64,000 nucleotides of DNA, taken from Anaerolineaceae bacterium (GTDB lineage: Bacteria; Chloroflexota; Anaerolineae; Aggregatilineales; Phototrophicaceae). The stretch lies in the NCBI GenBank assembly GCA_020634165.1, contig JACKCF010000002.1:372001-436000 (forward strand), in the 5' to 3' direction. Of the stretch, positions 41,630 through 50,381 are shown one piece after another. A model generated the notes under the pieces. That model worked only from the letters and a program-made list of their open reading frames with translations. It had not been told where the DNA came from and made no database searches. Every line of letters starts with the position of its first letter. The first letter of the stretch is position 1. The translations under genes and the position numbers were made by a program.

Positions 41630-43309
41630 ATGTCACTCATGACACCGATCAATACGAATGAAGTACTTTATCTTATCGAAAGAGCCAAGCGTGAATGGGA
41701 AGCTGCTGTAGATGCGCTCCCTCAGATTATCTGCTTGCTGGACCAGAACGGTCTGATTGCACGGGCGAATCGTACTGTGGAGACGTGGGGACTTTCTACA
41801 GTAAAAGAAGTCAAAGGCAAGTCCCTGCACGAACTGCTGCATCCCAATTGTACCAATCCAAGCTGCTACCTATCTGCCTTATGGCAGTCCTACGTTGATG
41901 ACAGTGATGGCGTTTCTGTTGAAGTCAACGATCCGGTTCTTAACCGTTACCTGCAAATTCAGATCGAACCGGTTAAGAACAAAGAAGGCGCGCGCATCGA
42001 GCTGATTGACTTCGCGACGGTCCATATCTCTGACATTACTCGCAAAAAACAGGTCGAGTCCTTACTCGGTTGGCACATTGATAATCTTTCGTCGCTGCTC
42101 CACATTCAGCGTGAACTGGCCAATTCACTTGATGCCAGCCGTGTGCTGAACATTGGCTTTGAGGCAGCCCTGCGTCTGAGTATGGCGGCTCGCGGATGCA
42201 TCGTCACTTTGGAAGAAAATGATGAGCTGGATTTTGCTTACATCAAGAATCTGACAGAAAAAGATACTGCTAACGACAGCCAGATACAGTTGTTGGTAAA
42301 GCAGGTCCTGCAAAGTCAGGAACCCATCATTTACCGTGTCGCCAATACTTCAGAAAACCAGACGATCCTGTCTATAGATCAATCGATTGTGCTGTCAGCC
42401 CATATCGTCCTGCCCCTGATCTCTCGTGGGCAGGCCCTGGGTGCGCTCTACCTTGAAGCGACGCATGGCGAAGAATTCTCCGATGATGTCATTGAAACCA
42501 TCGTCCTGCTGGAATCGTCCATCGCCATTTCGCTCGACAATGCGCGCCTTTACCAGTTATCAGAAGAGCGCCTCAAGACTGTACAAAGCCTGTATCGGGA
42601 TGTTTCCGATATGGCGCAGCTCAAGACCGATATGATCCGTCTGGCGGCCCATGACCTGCGTAACCCGATCACCACGCTCATGATGCATACCGAAATGTTG
42701 AAGCGCATGGGCGCGGATAATCTGGATGAGCGCCAGTTACGCATCGTTGATGTGATTCATAATACGTCAGCGCGGATGGCGGATTTCGTACGCGATCTCT
42801 TGTCACTGGAACGCATCGAAGAAATGCACCGCGACCAGTCCGCCAAAGTCGATCTGACGGAGATGGTCCATCAGGTAGTGGCGGAGCAGGCCGACCGTGC
42901 TCAGATCAAAGACATCATGCTGCATACGGATGCTGACCTGGAGGCGCCGCATGTCTTCGTCAACGGCACGGACTTTATGTTGAGTCTGGCACTGACCAAT
43001 CTGGTATCGAATGCAATCAAATACACCGATAGCGGTGGCAGCGTCAATGTGCGCATCATGTCCAAAGAAAATAAGCTGCAGATTGAAGTCGAAGACAACG
43101 GCTATGGCATCCCTGAAGAAGATCAGGCGCAACTGTTTGAGCCATTTTTCCGTGCCAAATTGCCGGAAACATCGCATATCAGTGGTACGGGCTTAGGCCT
43201 GCATCTGGTGCGTAATATCATTGAGCGCCATCGGGGTGAGGTCTTCGTTCGCAGCGTTCGTGGCCAGGGCAGCACCTTCGGCTTTATTTTGCCGCGTGCT
43301 GATAACTAG
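41630..43309 (+). CDS. PAS-GAF sensor histidine kinase
   Basis: A 559-residue cytoplasmic kinase. Residues ~20-140 are a PAS domain (AAVDALPQIICLLDQNGLIA) with a HPNCTNPSC motif, the H-x-x-C-x3-P-x-C pattern of some PAS sensors. Residues ~160-310 are GAF (LANSLDASRVLNIGFEAALR to IAISLDNARLY). HisKA has AAHDLRNPITT, the N-box is NLVSNAIKYT, the G1 box EDNGYGIPEE and the G2 box GTGLGLHLV, so the catalytic core is intact. The signal could be a small molecule or redox state. ATG 41630 has only a weak ribosome site; ATG 41639 is an alternative. Confidence 0.9.
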   Translation: MSLMTPINTNEVLYLIERAKREWEAAVDALPQIICLLDQNGLIARANRTVETWGLSTVKEVKGKSLHELLHPNCTNPSCYLSALWQSYVDDSDGVSVEVNDPVLNRYLQIQIEPVKNKEGARIELIDFATVHISDITRKKQVESLLGWHIDNLSSLLHIQRELANSLDASRVLNIGFEAALRLSMAARGCIVTLEENDELDFAYIKNLTEKDTANDSQIQLLVKQVLQSQEPIIYRVANTSENQTILSIDQSIVLSAHIVLPLISRGQALGALYLEATHGEEFSDDVIETIVLLESSIAISLDNARLYQLSEERLKTVQSLYRDVSDMAQLKTDMIRLAAHDLRNPITTLMMHTEMLKRMGADNLDERQLRIVDVIHNTSARMADFVRDLLSLERIEEMHRDQSAKVDLTEMVHQVVAEQADRAQIKDIMLHTDADLEAPHVFVNGTDFMLSLALTNLVSNAIKYTDSGGSVNVRIMSKENKLQIEVEDNGYGIPEEDQAQLFEPFFRAKLPETSHISGTGLGLHLVRNIIERHRGEVFVRSVRGQGSTFGFILPRADN

Positions 43310-43371
43310 CCCAAGAGATGCCTTCTTATGATTTCAGTTTCATTGAATTGTTGAGCAAATGAGTTTGACCT

Positions 43372-44196
43372 ATGACCGTTCCACAAGCCCCTGATGCCCT
43401 CCGCCCTGCCGATGCTGCTACTCGGCTGGATGATCCAGAACGCCTGGATGCGGAAATGCGCTACATGCTCTACATCCTGTCGCACGACCTGCGCGGACCT
43501 TTCATTACGCTGCGGGGCTTTGTAGAAGAGCTGCGCATGATTGCGGATGACATCAGCGACGGCCTGGAAGCCATATTGCCAAGCCTGGAGCCTGCGCAGG
43601 CTGAAAATATCACCATGTCCCTGGAAGAACTGCCGGAAGTGATGGGGTTCATTGGTGGCGCGGTCGATAGCCTGGATAGCTACATGCAGCGCCTGCTGAA
43701 ATTGTCGCGCCTCGGTCGGACGCCGCAGCTACCACGCTGGATAGAGCCAGCCAAGACGCTGGCACAAGTCCTGGCTGACAAATCAGAAAATGCCTTTTTC
43801 AGTCAGTCGACGATCAATATAGATACCATGCCCGATGTCTGGGCTGATGAGGAATCCTTCTATCAATTGATGGATACCGCTGTGACGAATGCCTGCCAAT
43901 ATCATCAGGAAGGCAAAGCCGCCGAAGTGAACATCAGCGCCAGTGCGGAAGATGGCGGCATTCTGATTCATGTAAAAGATAACGGGCGCGGTATTAACGA
44001 TGTGGACCTGCCGCGCATCTTCGAGCCATTTTTCCGGGCAGGTCGCCAGAATACACCAGGTGAGGGCATGGGCCTGACCTATGCACGTCTGATTATGCGG
44101 ATGCACAAAGGTAAATTATGGTGCGAGTCGCAGGTTGATGGGGGTACATCACTGTTTATGTGGTTACCATTGCCTATCAACGGCACAAGTTTGTAA
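43372..44196 (+). CDS. Soluble histidine kinase without sensor domain
   Basis: A 274-residue kinase with almost no input domain. After ~30 variable residues the HisKA segment is LYILSHDLRGPFITLRGF (bacteriophytochrome-like H-box SHDLRGP). It has an unusually acidic insert before EVMGFIGGAVDSLD, then the N-box AVTNACQYH, the G1 box KDNGRGI, FEPFFRAGRQ and the G2 box GEGMGLTYA. Lacking a sensor, it probably receives its signal from a partner protein. The Rcp1-like receiver that follows 163 bp downstream is the obvious phosphorylation partner. Confidence 0.87.
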   Translation: MTVPQAPDALRPADAATRLDDPERLDAEMRYMLYILSHDLRGPFITLRGFVEELRMIADDISDGLEAILPSLEPAQAENITMSLEELPEVMGFIGGAVDSLDSYMQRLLKLSRLGRTPQLPRWIEPAKTLAQVLADKSENAFFSQSTINIDTMPDVWADEESFYQLMDTAVTNACQYHQEGKAAEVNISASAEDGGILIHVKDNGRGINDVDLPRIFEPFFRAGRQNTPGEGMGLTYARLIMRMHKGKLWCESQVDGGTSLFMWLPLPINGTSL

Positions 44197-44359
44197 ATGG
44201 TTAAAACACCAATCGTTATGCTAATGAACTTATATTTGGCATAAAATGAATTGTAAGCCATCGCTTTGGGTCAGATCATAGTGCGCCTGACAGATCAATA
44301 TTTTGCGACACAACAAGCTTGTCAGGGGTGATGATATACCAGACGAAATTGAGCGGATT

Positions 44360-44773
44360 ATGGAAAAAGCGATCATTCTGGCAGAAGACAATATGGGCCA
44401 CGCGCGCTTGATTGAGAAGAATCTCAAGCGAGGTGGTTTACAGGGCAAGGTGACCCACTTTACCGATGGTCGCCAGGTGTTGGATTTTCTTACTGGGGCT
44501 GAGAAAAAAGAGACTGAAGTTAAGATCGACAATACGGTTGTCCTGTTAGACCTCAATATGCCGATCATGAATGGCTTCCAGGTGCTTCAGTCGGTCAAGA
44601 GCGATCCGACGATGAAGTCAATCCATGTAGTTGTGATGACAACGACTGATGACCCCAGCGAAATCCAGCGTTGTTATGACCTGGGTTGTGACCTGGCGTT
44701 AACCAAACCGGTTGAGTATACGAGTTTTGCTCAGACCATTCAGAAGCTGGCACAGGACCTCAATAAAATGTAA
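44360..44773 (+). CDS. Rcp1-like single-domain response regulator
   Basis: A 137-residue stand-alone receiver. It contains LAEDNMGHARLIEKNLKRG (acidic pocket ED), the phospho-acceptor Asp in VVLLDLNMPIMNGFQVL, TT in VVMTTTDDPSE, and Lys in LTKPVEY. The E-D-N-x-x-D/H-x-x-L-I start and extended alpha4 region match the Rcp1 class, which serves phytochrome-type kinases in cyanobacteria. ATG 44360 follows GAGCGG; a TTG further upstream is less likely. With no output domain it probably acts by protein-protein contact or in a phosphorelay with the neighbouring kinase. Confidence 0.88.
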   Translation: MEKAIILAEDNMGHARLIEKNLKRGGLQGKVTHFTDGRQVLDFLTGAEKKETEVKIDNTVVLLDLNMPIMNGFQVLQSVKSDPTMKSIHVVVMTTTDDPSEIQRCYDLGCDLALTKPVEYTSFAQTIQKLAQDLNKM

Positions 44774-44939
44774 TCCGCCTACTGCCAGCGTCGCCTACAG
44801 CTTATAGGTGCATTGTAATCAGGCTCGTTGAGGAGTCTGGCTTAACGTCGATGTGTGTTATCGAGGTGTTGTTTTGCGCAGTGTTCGTCAATACAGGTCG
44901 TCTTTCTGGTCGTAATTATCTGGAGTACATGACATACCC

Positions 44940-47900
44940 ATGACCACAGCAGACCCCACACGCATTCTATACATGGAAGATGATGCCGGTCTGGCGAGCT
45001 TGCTTAAGCGCCGGATGCGTCGTCAAGGTTATGCTGTCGACATTGCCCCTGATGGTGAAATTGGCCTGAAAATGGCTGCTGACACATATTATGATCTTTT
45101 GCTGGTTGACTATAACCTGCCTGTTCTTTCCGGGCTGGAGATCATCCGCAAACTGACCATGCGTAGTGACTACCCGCCGCTCATTATGCTGACGGGTGCA
45201 GGCAATGAAGCCCTGGCCGTAGAAGCTATCCAATGTGGCGCCAGCAATTACGTCGTCAAAGACAATCATGGCAACTATTTTGAAATGCTGCCGACTGTCA
45301 TCGAGAACGCGCTGGAAAATAAGCGGCTCGCGGTAGAAAAACGCAAGGCCCAGGACGCCCTCAAGCGTTATGAAGTCCTCATCGAAAAAAGCTCTGAATT
45401 AACAACTGTGCTTGATTCAACGGGCTTGCTCACATATGTCAGTTCGTCAGCGCTCCAGGTGTTGGGCATCCATGCCAGCAGATTCCAGAATAAGAATCTG
45501 GCAAATATTGTCCACGAAGACGACCGAGACATCGCCAGACAGGTTGTGATCGACACGCTTAAGCAAAACCGCGCCGAATCTACCAAAGCCCTGTTCCGTG
45601 TGCGCAATGCAAAAGGTGAATGGTGCTGGATGGAGACCTACGCCACTAACCTGTTCGATGAGCCACTCATCGGTGGCATTGTGATGCACTGGCGTGATGT
45701 TTCCACACGCATCGAAGCCGAACAAGCCGTTGAATCCAGCGAGAAGCGCTACCGCACCCTGTTCGAGCAGTCCAACGATGCCATTATCATCATGGACCTG
45801 GGCGGCAATCTGATCAGCGCCAACCAGCGCGCCGCCGATATGCTCGGCTACGATCAATCAGCCATGCTCCAGATGACCTACCAGATGTTGGCTCTGCCAC
45901 AGGATCGCAGCCATCGGGCGGCGGAACTGGACGCGATCCAGACGGACACCTATGTCATGCCCGTGTCGGAAGTAACGCTGCTGAGGGCCGATGGCTCCAT
46001 TGTGCCAGTCGAGAGCAACATGGTGCTGGTGCGTGACGAAAATGGCCAACCGCTGCATATCCAGAGCATTATGCGCGATATTTCCGAGCGCAAAGCTGCC
46101 GAAGCCATCCTGCGCGAGAGTGAGGAACGCCTGCGGTCAACGGTGCTGTCGCTGGATGATGTGGTGCTCCTGCTTGATGAAAACGGCTTATTCATTGACT
46201 TTTATGAGCCGAGTAATTCGTCCAATTTTGTCGCACTGGATAAATTCCTGGGAAAAGGCATCGACGCTGTACTGCCATCACACGCGGCTATGATGTTCGA
46301 TGAAGCCGTATTGCGCCTGCACGAAGAGGGACAGGTCCAGAAGTTCGACTACCCGCTGGAGACTTACCACTCGACGTTGTGGTTCAGTGTGACGCTTTCC
46401 ACCCGCTATGATGTGAATGACAAACCGGCAGGCATTACGGTGGTTGCCCGTGATATTACCGACCGCAAGCAGTCTGAGGATCGCCTGCGGGAGAGTGAAG
46501 AGCGCTTCCGTCAATTGTTCGAGTTGGCGCCAACGGGCATGCTCATCCTCAACCCACAGGGCCAGTTCCAGCGGATTAACCGCGCCTTCTGTGAACTGCT
46601 GGGTTATTCAAAAGACCAACTGCTGCCCAAAAACTTTGATGAGATCGCCTATCCAGCGGATCGTGGCAACCTGAAGGTGACGGAAGATGCCACAACCTCG
46701 ACCTTCTTCCATATGGAGTGCCGCCTGCTGCGCCATTCTGGGCAGATCGTGCATACGCTGATTGAGGCCACAGGCATCAACTACCTGGGCGGCGACGAAG
46801 TCTTTTTGCTGGCGCAGATCACCGACATTACCGACCGCAAACGAGCCGAGGCGCTGCTCAACGAATATGTGACGCAGTTGGAATTACTGCAACAGATCGA
46901 GCAGGACCTCAACCAGACGCTGGTAGTGGAGGAAGTGCTTAAGCTGGCCTGTGATACCGCCATGCACCTCAGCCTGGTAGAGTGCGTCCATATCGCGTTG
47001 TATGACCAGGATAAGCAGGAATTGAAGCTGGGCTACAGCTTCAACACGCCGGATTACGACGCTGGCCAGACCTTGCCGACCGATACACTGGCGCATGCGG
47101 TCGCCAAGACAGGCGAACCGCAACTTGTCGATAATCTGATGCCAACACCGTATCGTCCGCTGTACGCAGATGCTATGGCGACGATCAGCGTACCGCTTAT
47201 CACCCAGAATCGTATGATCGGCACGCTGACGCTGGAAACGGGCAGCGCCCATCTACTCAGCCCGGACCGCTACGAATTCCTGCGGGTATTGGCCGGACGC
47301 ATGGCAATCGCTATCGAAAATGCCGAGCTGTTCAGTAAGTCGCAGCAGCAGCTAGCCGAACTTAAGCAGCTCCATGCGCGGCTGGATCACATGGCCTATC
47401 ATGATGCGCTGACCGACCTGCCTAACCGCTTTATGTTCGAGGAAACGCTGGAACATGCTATCAAGAAGGCCGATAGCACCGGAGCGATGCTGGCCGTTTT
47501 GTTCATTGACCTCGATAACTTTAAGCAGATTAACGACAACCTGGGGCATATCGTCGGGGATGCTGTTTTGCAGCAGGTGGCCCTGCGACTAAAGCAGAAT
47601 ATCCGTACCAAAGATGTGACAGCCCGCATGGGCGGCGATGAGTTCATGGTGCTGGTACGTGATTTTGCTACGACGGACGTGGCCATCAGCGTGGCAGAGA
47701 ACATCCTGCATTCACTGCGCCAACCCTTCTTCATCGACAATCAGAACCTGTACCTGAGCGCCAGCATCGGCATCAGCTTCTATCCCTCGGATAGCAACCT
47801 CAGTATAGACCTGCTGGCGAAAGCCGACAGCGCGCTGTATCGCAGCAAGGCGGCAGGCAAAAACATCTTCCAGGTGTACGACTCTGACCACAGCGCGGTT

Positions 47901-48710
47901 TCTCAGGAGCAGTTCAGCATCGGCAACGAACTGCGTCGGGCGATTGACCGCAATGAATTTGTGCTGCACTATCAGCCGCAGATGAACCTGGACACCGGGC
48001 AGATCATGGGCCTGGAAGCGCTGCTGCGTTGGCAGCACCCTCAGCGCGGCCTGCTGATGCCGGGCAGCTTCATCACAGTTGCGGAAGATCGCGGCCTGCT
48101 GGCGGATATTGGCGACTGGATCATTACGGAACTCAGCCGCAATCAGCAGCAGTTGGCGGAATGGGGTCATCAACCACAGATGGCAGTGAACGTAGCTGTT
48201 TCTCAGTTTGAGCAGGTAGATTTCGTCGCGCGTTTATGGCGGCTGCTAGAGCGCTATCAGGCGGACCCATCGCGCATCGAGATCGAGGTGACGGAACGCA
48301 GCATGCTCAGTGATTTTGAGGCTGCCCACTATAAGTTGAGGGAACTCAAGTCGCTCGGCCTGAAAATTGCCCTCGATGACTTCGGTTCGGGCTACTCCTC
48401 ATTGGGCTATTTGCAGCATCTGGATATCGATACGCTCAAGATGGATCGCTCGCTGATTATTTCGTTGGACGAAAAAGAGACGGATACCAACGTCACATCG
48501 CGCAGCCGTGCGATTACACGCTCGATCATCACGCTCGGCAAGAACCTGGGCCTGTCGGTGATCGCGGAAGGCGTAGAAAACGAAGCACAGATGGACTATC
48601 TGCGCGAGAACGGCTGCGATAGCGTCCAGGGCTACTTGATTTCTAAGCCGCTGTCGTTGGACGATCTGCATGTTTGGCTCGATGCCCGTGCAGAAGTGCC
48701 CGTGCTGTAG
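44940..48710 (+). CDS. REC-PAS(x4)-GAF-GGDEF-EAL cyclic-di-GMP signalling protein
   Basis: A 1256-residue protein. The receiver (~7-125) has acidic residues in YMEDDAG and Asp57 in LLLVDYNLPV. Four PAS domains follow (~145-640), each ending in a PAC-like D(I/V)(T/S)xRxxAE segment, e.g. DITDRKQSEDRL. GAF lies at ~650-800, the GGDEF domain at ~810-975 with intact GGDEF (residues 898-902), and the EAL domain at ~990-1245. The EAL motif is intact at 1026-1028, with EVTE, LDDFGSGYSSL, KMDRS, EGVE and QGY. Both catalytic signatures look active, so it may make and/or degrade c-di-GMP under phosphorylation and ligand control. A terminator follows at 48732. Confidence 0.94.
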   Translation: MTTADPTRILYMEDDAGLASLLKRRMRRQGYAVDIAPDGEIGLKMAADTYYDLLLVDYNLPVLSGLEIIRKLTMRSDYPPLIMLTGAGNEALAVEAIQCGASNYVVKDNHGNYFEMLPTVIENALENKRLAVEKRKAQDALKRYEVLIEKSSELTTVLDSTGLLTYVSSSALQVLGIHASRFQNKNLANIVHEDDRDIARQVVIDTLKQNRAESTKALFRVRNAKGEWCWMETYATNLFDEPLIGGIVMHWRDVSTRIEAEQAVESSEKRYRTLFEQSNDAIIIMDLGGNLISANQRAADMLGYDQSAMLQMTYQMLALPQDRSHRAAELDAIQTDTYVMPVSEVTLLRADGSIVPVESNMVLVRDENGQPLHIQSIMRDISERKAAEAILRESEERLRSTVLSLDDVVLLLDENGLFIDFYEPSNSSNFVALDKFLGKGIDAVLPSHAAMMFDEAVLRLHEEGQVQKFDYPLETYHSTLWFSVTLSTRYDVNDKPAGITVVARDITDRKQSEDRLRESEERFRQLFELAPTGMLILNPQGQFQRINRAFCELLGYSKDQLLPKNFDEIAYPADRGNLKVTEDATTSTFFHMECRLLRHSGQIVHTLIEATGINYLGGDEVFLLAQITDITDRKRAEALLNEYVTQLELLQQIEQDLNQTLVVEEVLKLACDTAMHLSLVECVHIALYDQDKQELKLGYSFNTPDYDAGQTLPTDTLAHAVAKTGEPQLVDNLMPTPYRPLYADAMATISVPLITQNRMIGTLTLETGSAHLLSPDRYEFLRVLAGRMAIAIENAELFSKSQQQLAELKQLHARLDHMAYHDALTDLPNRFMFEETLEHAIKKADSTGAMLAVLFIDLDNFKQINDNLGHIVGDAVLQQVALRLKQNIRTKDVTARMGGDEFMVLVRDFATTDVAISVAENILHSLRQPFFIDNQNLYLSASIGISFYPSDSNLSIDLLAKADSALYRSKAAGKNIFQVYDSDHSAVSQEQFSIGNELRRAIDRNEFVLHYQPQMNLDTGQIMGLEALLRWQHPQRGLLMPGSFITVAEDRGLLADIGDWIITELSRNQQQLAEWGHQPQMAVNVAVSQFEQVDFVARLWRLLERYQADPSRIEIEVTERSMLSDFEAAHYKLRELKSLGLKIALDDFGSGYSSLGYLQHLDIDTLKMDRSLIISLDEKETDTNVTSRSRAITRSIITLGKNLGLSVIAEGVENEAQMDYLRENGCDSVQGYLISKPLSLDDLHVWLDARAEVPVL

Positions 48711-48731
48711 CGCACCCAAACACGGAAATAG

Positions 48732-48761
48732 AAAACGCCTGGTCGCTGCCAGGCGTTTTTT
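48732..48761 (+). terminator. Intrinsic terminator (copy 1)
   Basis: A perfect 11-bp stem AAAACGCCTGG / CCAGGCGTTTT with loop TCGCTG and trailing TT. It is nearly identical to the terminator at 49283-49312, differing at one loop base. Confidence 0.9.
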
Positions 48762-48782
48762 GTATAAAGAAAGCTCTAAAAA

Positions 48783-49283
48783 ATGACAGAGTTTCACCAA
48801 GCGTTTGCTGAACAAATCCACATTGTATTTGCTGGTAATTTGTTAGGTGACGACATATTTGTTTCGACATCGAATCAATATTTTGATGCTGATGCTGCCG
48901 CTTCTGAATTGTTTTATGAGAACTGGCAAGATGTACCTTTGGCAACATTGGTGAAACGTCGTAATTACACCGCTTATTTTACTGCTTCTGCTTTTCACTT
49001 TTACTTGCCCGCGATGCTAACCGCAATTGTCTTGCATACCGATGAAGTTGATACGCTCTTTGATAACGTTATACACGACCTAATGCCGCCTATGCTGGGA
49101 CAAACAGTGTATAGGATATTTCAAGAACGAGCTAAGAAGTTTTCCGAAGAGGAATCGGCTATTATCGTTACTTTCTTTGAAGAATTTCCTACCTTGTTCC
49201 CGCCCAGTCTTTGGACACAGATGAAAGGCAGCGAGCGAAGCAGAGCTATAGAATATTGGATATCAAAGAGCGAGGGAAAATGA
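48783..49283 (+). CDS. DUF6714-like hypothetical protein
   Basis: A 166-residue protein, visibly A+T-richer than the genes around it. It begins FHQAFAEQIHIVFAGN, and its centre YTAYFTASAFHFYLPAMLTA recalls the F-x-x-A/D-x-x-F/R-FYLPA motif of the DUF6714 family, which I recall only as uncharacterised. A C-terminal EEESAIIVTFFEEFPTL helix region follows. The assignment is by pattern memory, not search. The gene is bracketed by two near-identical terminators, so it looks like a single-gene insertion into the region. Confidence 0.65.
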   Translation: MTEFHQAFAEQIHIVFAGNLLGDDIFVSTSNQYFDADAAASELFYENWQDVPLATLVKRRNYTAYFTASAFHFYLPAMLTAIVLHTDEVDTLFDNVIHDLMPPMLGQTVYRIFQERAKKFSEEESAIIVTFFEEFPTLFPPSLWTQMKGSERSRAIEYWISKSEGK

Positions 49284-49312
49284 AAAACGCCTGGTCACTG
49301 CCAGGCGTTTTT
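49283..49312 (+). terminator. Intrinsic terminator (copy 2)
   Basis: A perfect 12-bp stem AAAAACGCCTGG / CCAGGCGTTTTT with loop TCACTG. It starts at the stop codon of the DUF6714-like gene and duplicates the hairpin at 48732. Confidence 0.9.
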
Positions 49313-49338
49313 GTTTTTCCCAATAGCTAGAAAATTGT

Positions 49339-50343
49339 TTAACTATTTTCTTCCACTGGCTCTGGAATGATGATGTTCCATAATTGGATGAGTCCCGCGC
49401 TGCTGGTGGTGATGAGCTGATCGCCGAACCACTTCACGTCGCTCAGATTAGGAATCGTGGTGCTCAGGCGCATTTCAAGCTGATCGTGCGTCTGGCGCTC
49501 CCACAACTGGATTTCGCCATTGGTATGGCCCGTGACCAGTCGCGTTGAATCTTCGTACCAATCAATCTGGCGGATATTATTCTCGCCGCCGGATGCTGTG
49601 CTGAGGACTTCGCCGGTTTCCAGGTCCCAGATACGCAGCGTATTGTAGATGCCCACCGTCGCGATCCTGAATACATCCGGGTGCCAGACCACTGTGCGGT
49701 AGCCTTCAACATAGCGAATGGGGGTGAAATCCGTGTTGCAAATCCAGATGATGGTGCTCTCTGAACCCATCGTAGCCACATAGCGCTGATCCGGGCTCCA
49801 GAGCAGTTTTTCGCCCATCGGGTGGCACCTGACCAGGACAGGGTCGGCTTCTGTGGTGGGGTCCCATAGTTCGTAGCCGAATGAGCCTGTCATGATGCTG
49901 GTATCGTTGAACCATTCGATGGAGCGTGTGCGGACGCTGTTGAGCAAATAACCCTCATTGTGTATAAGCTGTTCGCCTGTGGTCGCATCCCAGATGTAAA
50001 TATCTGTTTCCAGCAGGCTGGTCACGATTTGGCTGCTATCAGGACTCCAGGCGAAGCTGCTGAGGGGGTCTTCGATGGTCGTCGTCAGGCTTTCGTCAGC
50101 GATGTTCCATATTTCGATGTTATCACCTGCGCGGACGGCGATACTGGCACCATCAGGGCTGAGTTTGAACTCGGTATAGGGGAAGACGTCTTCCGCATCT
50201 TCGAGGGCACCTGTGCCGAATTTTGCTGCTTCTTCGACCTGCCACGATTCAGCAGTTGGACCCTCATCCTGGGCAGCAAGCGGTAAAACGAGCGCAAAAA
50301 AAAGCACACACACAATTATGAGCACTTTATTCAGAGCGTTCAT
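49339..50343 (-). CDS. Secreted WD40 beta-propeller protein
   Basis: A 334-residue exported protein. A signal peptide (LNKVLIIVCVLFFALVLPLA) is followed by a short linker and about six to seven WD40 blades, e.g. GDNIEIWNIADES, ETDIYIWDATTGE, YNTLRIWDLETGE, NGEIQLWERQT, AGLIQLWNI, with SPDGASIAV and SPDSSQIVT turns. It likely forms one propeller used as a protein-interaction platform outside the cytoplasm. There is no catalytic domain. It is convergent with the DUF6714-like gene. Confidence 0.88.
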   Translation of the reverse strand: MNALNKVLIIVCVLFFALVLPLAAQDEGPTAESWQVEEAAKFGTGALEDAEDVFPYTEFKLSPDGASIAVRAGDNIEIWNIADESLTTTIEDPLSSFAWSPDSSQIVTSLLETDIYIWDATTGEQLIHNEGYLLNSVRTRSIEWFNDTSIMTGSFGYELWDPTTEADPVLVRCHPMGEKLLWSPDQRYVATMGSESTIIWICNTDFTPIRYVEGYRTVVWHPDVFRIATVGIYNTLRIWDLETGEVLSTASGGENNIRQIDWYEDSTRLVTGHTNGEIQLWERQTHDQLEMRLSTTIPNLSDVKWFGDQLITTSSAGLIQLWNIIIPEPVEENS

Positions 50344-50381
50344 GGTTAACCTTTAGTAATGTTCGTATGGGTGATTAGAAC

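Noticed and set aside
48732..49312. Insertion sequence ends around the DUF6714-like gene
   Set aside because: The repeated hairpins are ordinary terminators with T-runs, no target duplication is evident and there is no transposase.
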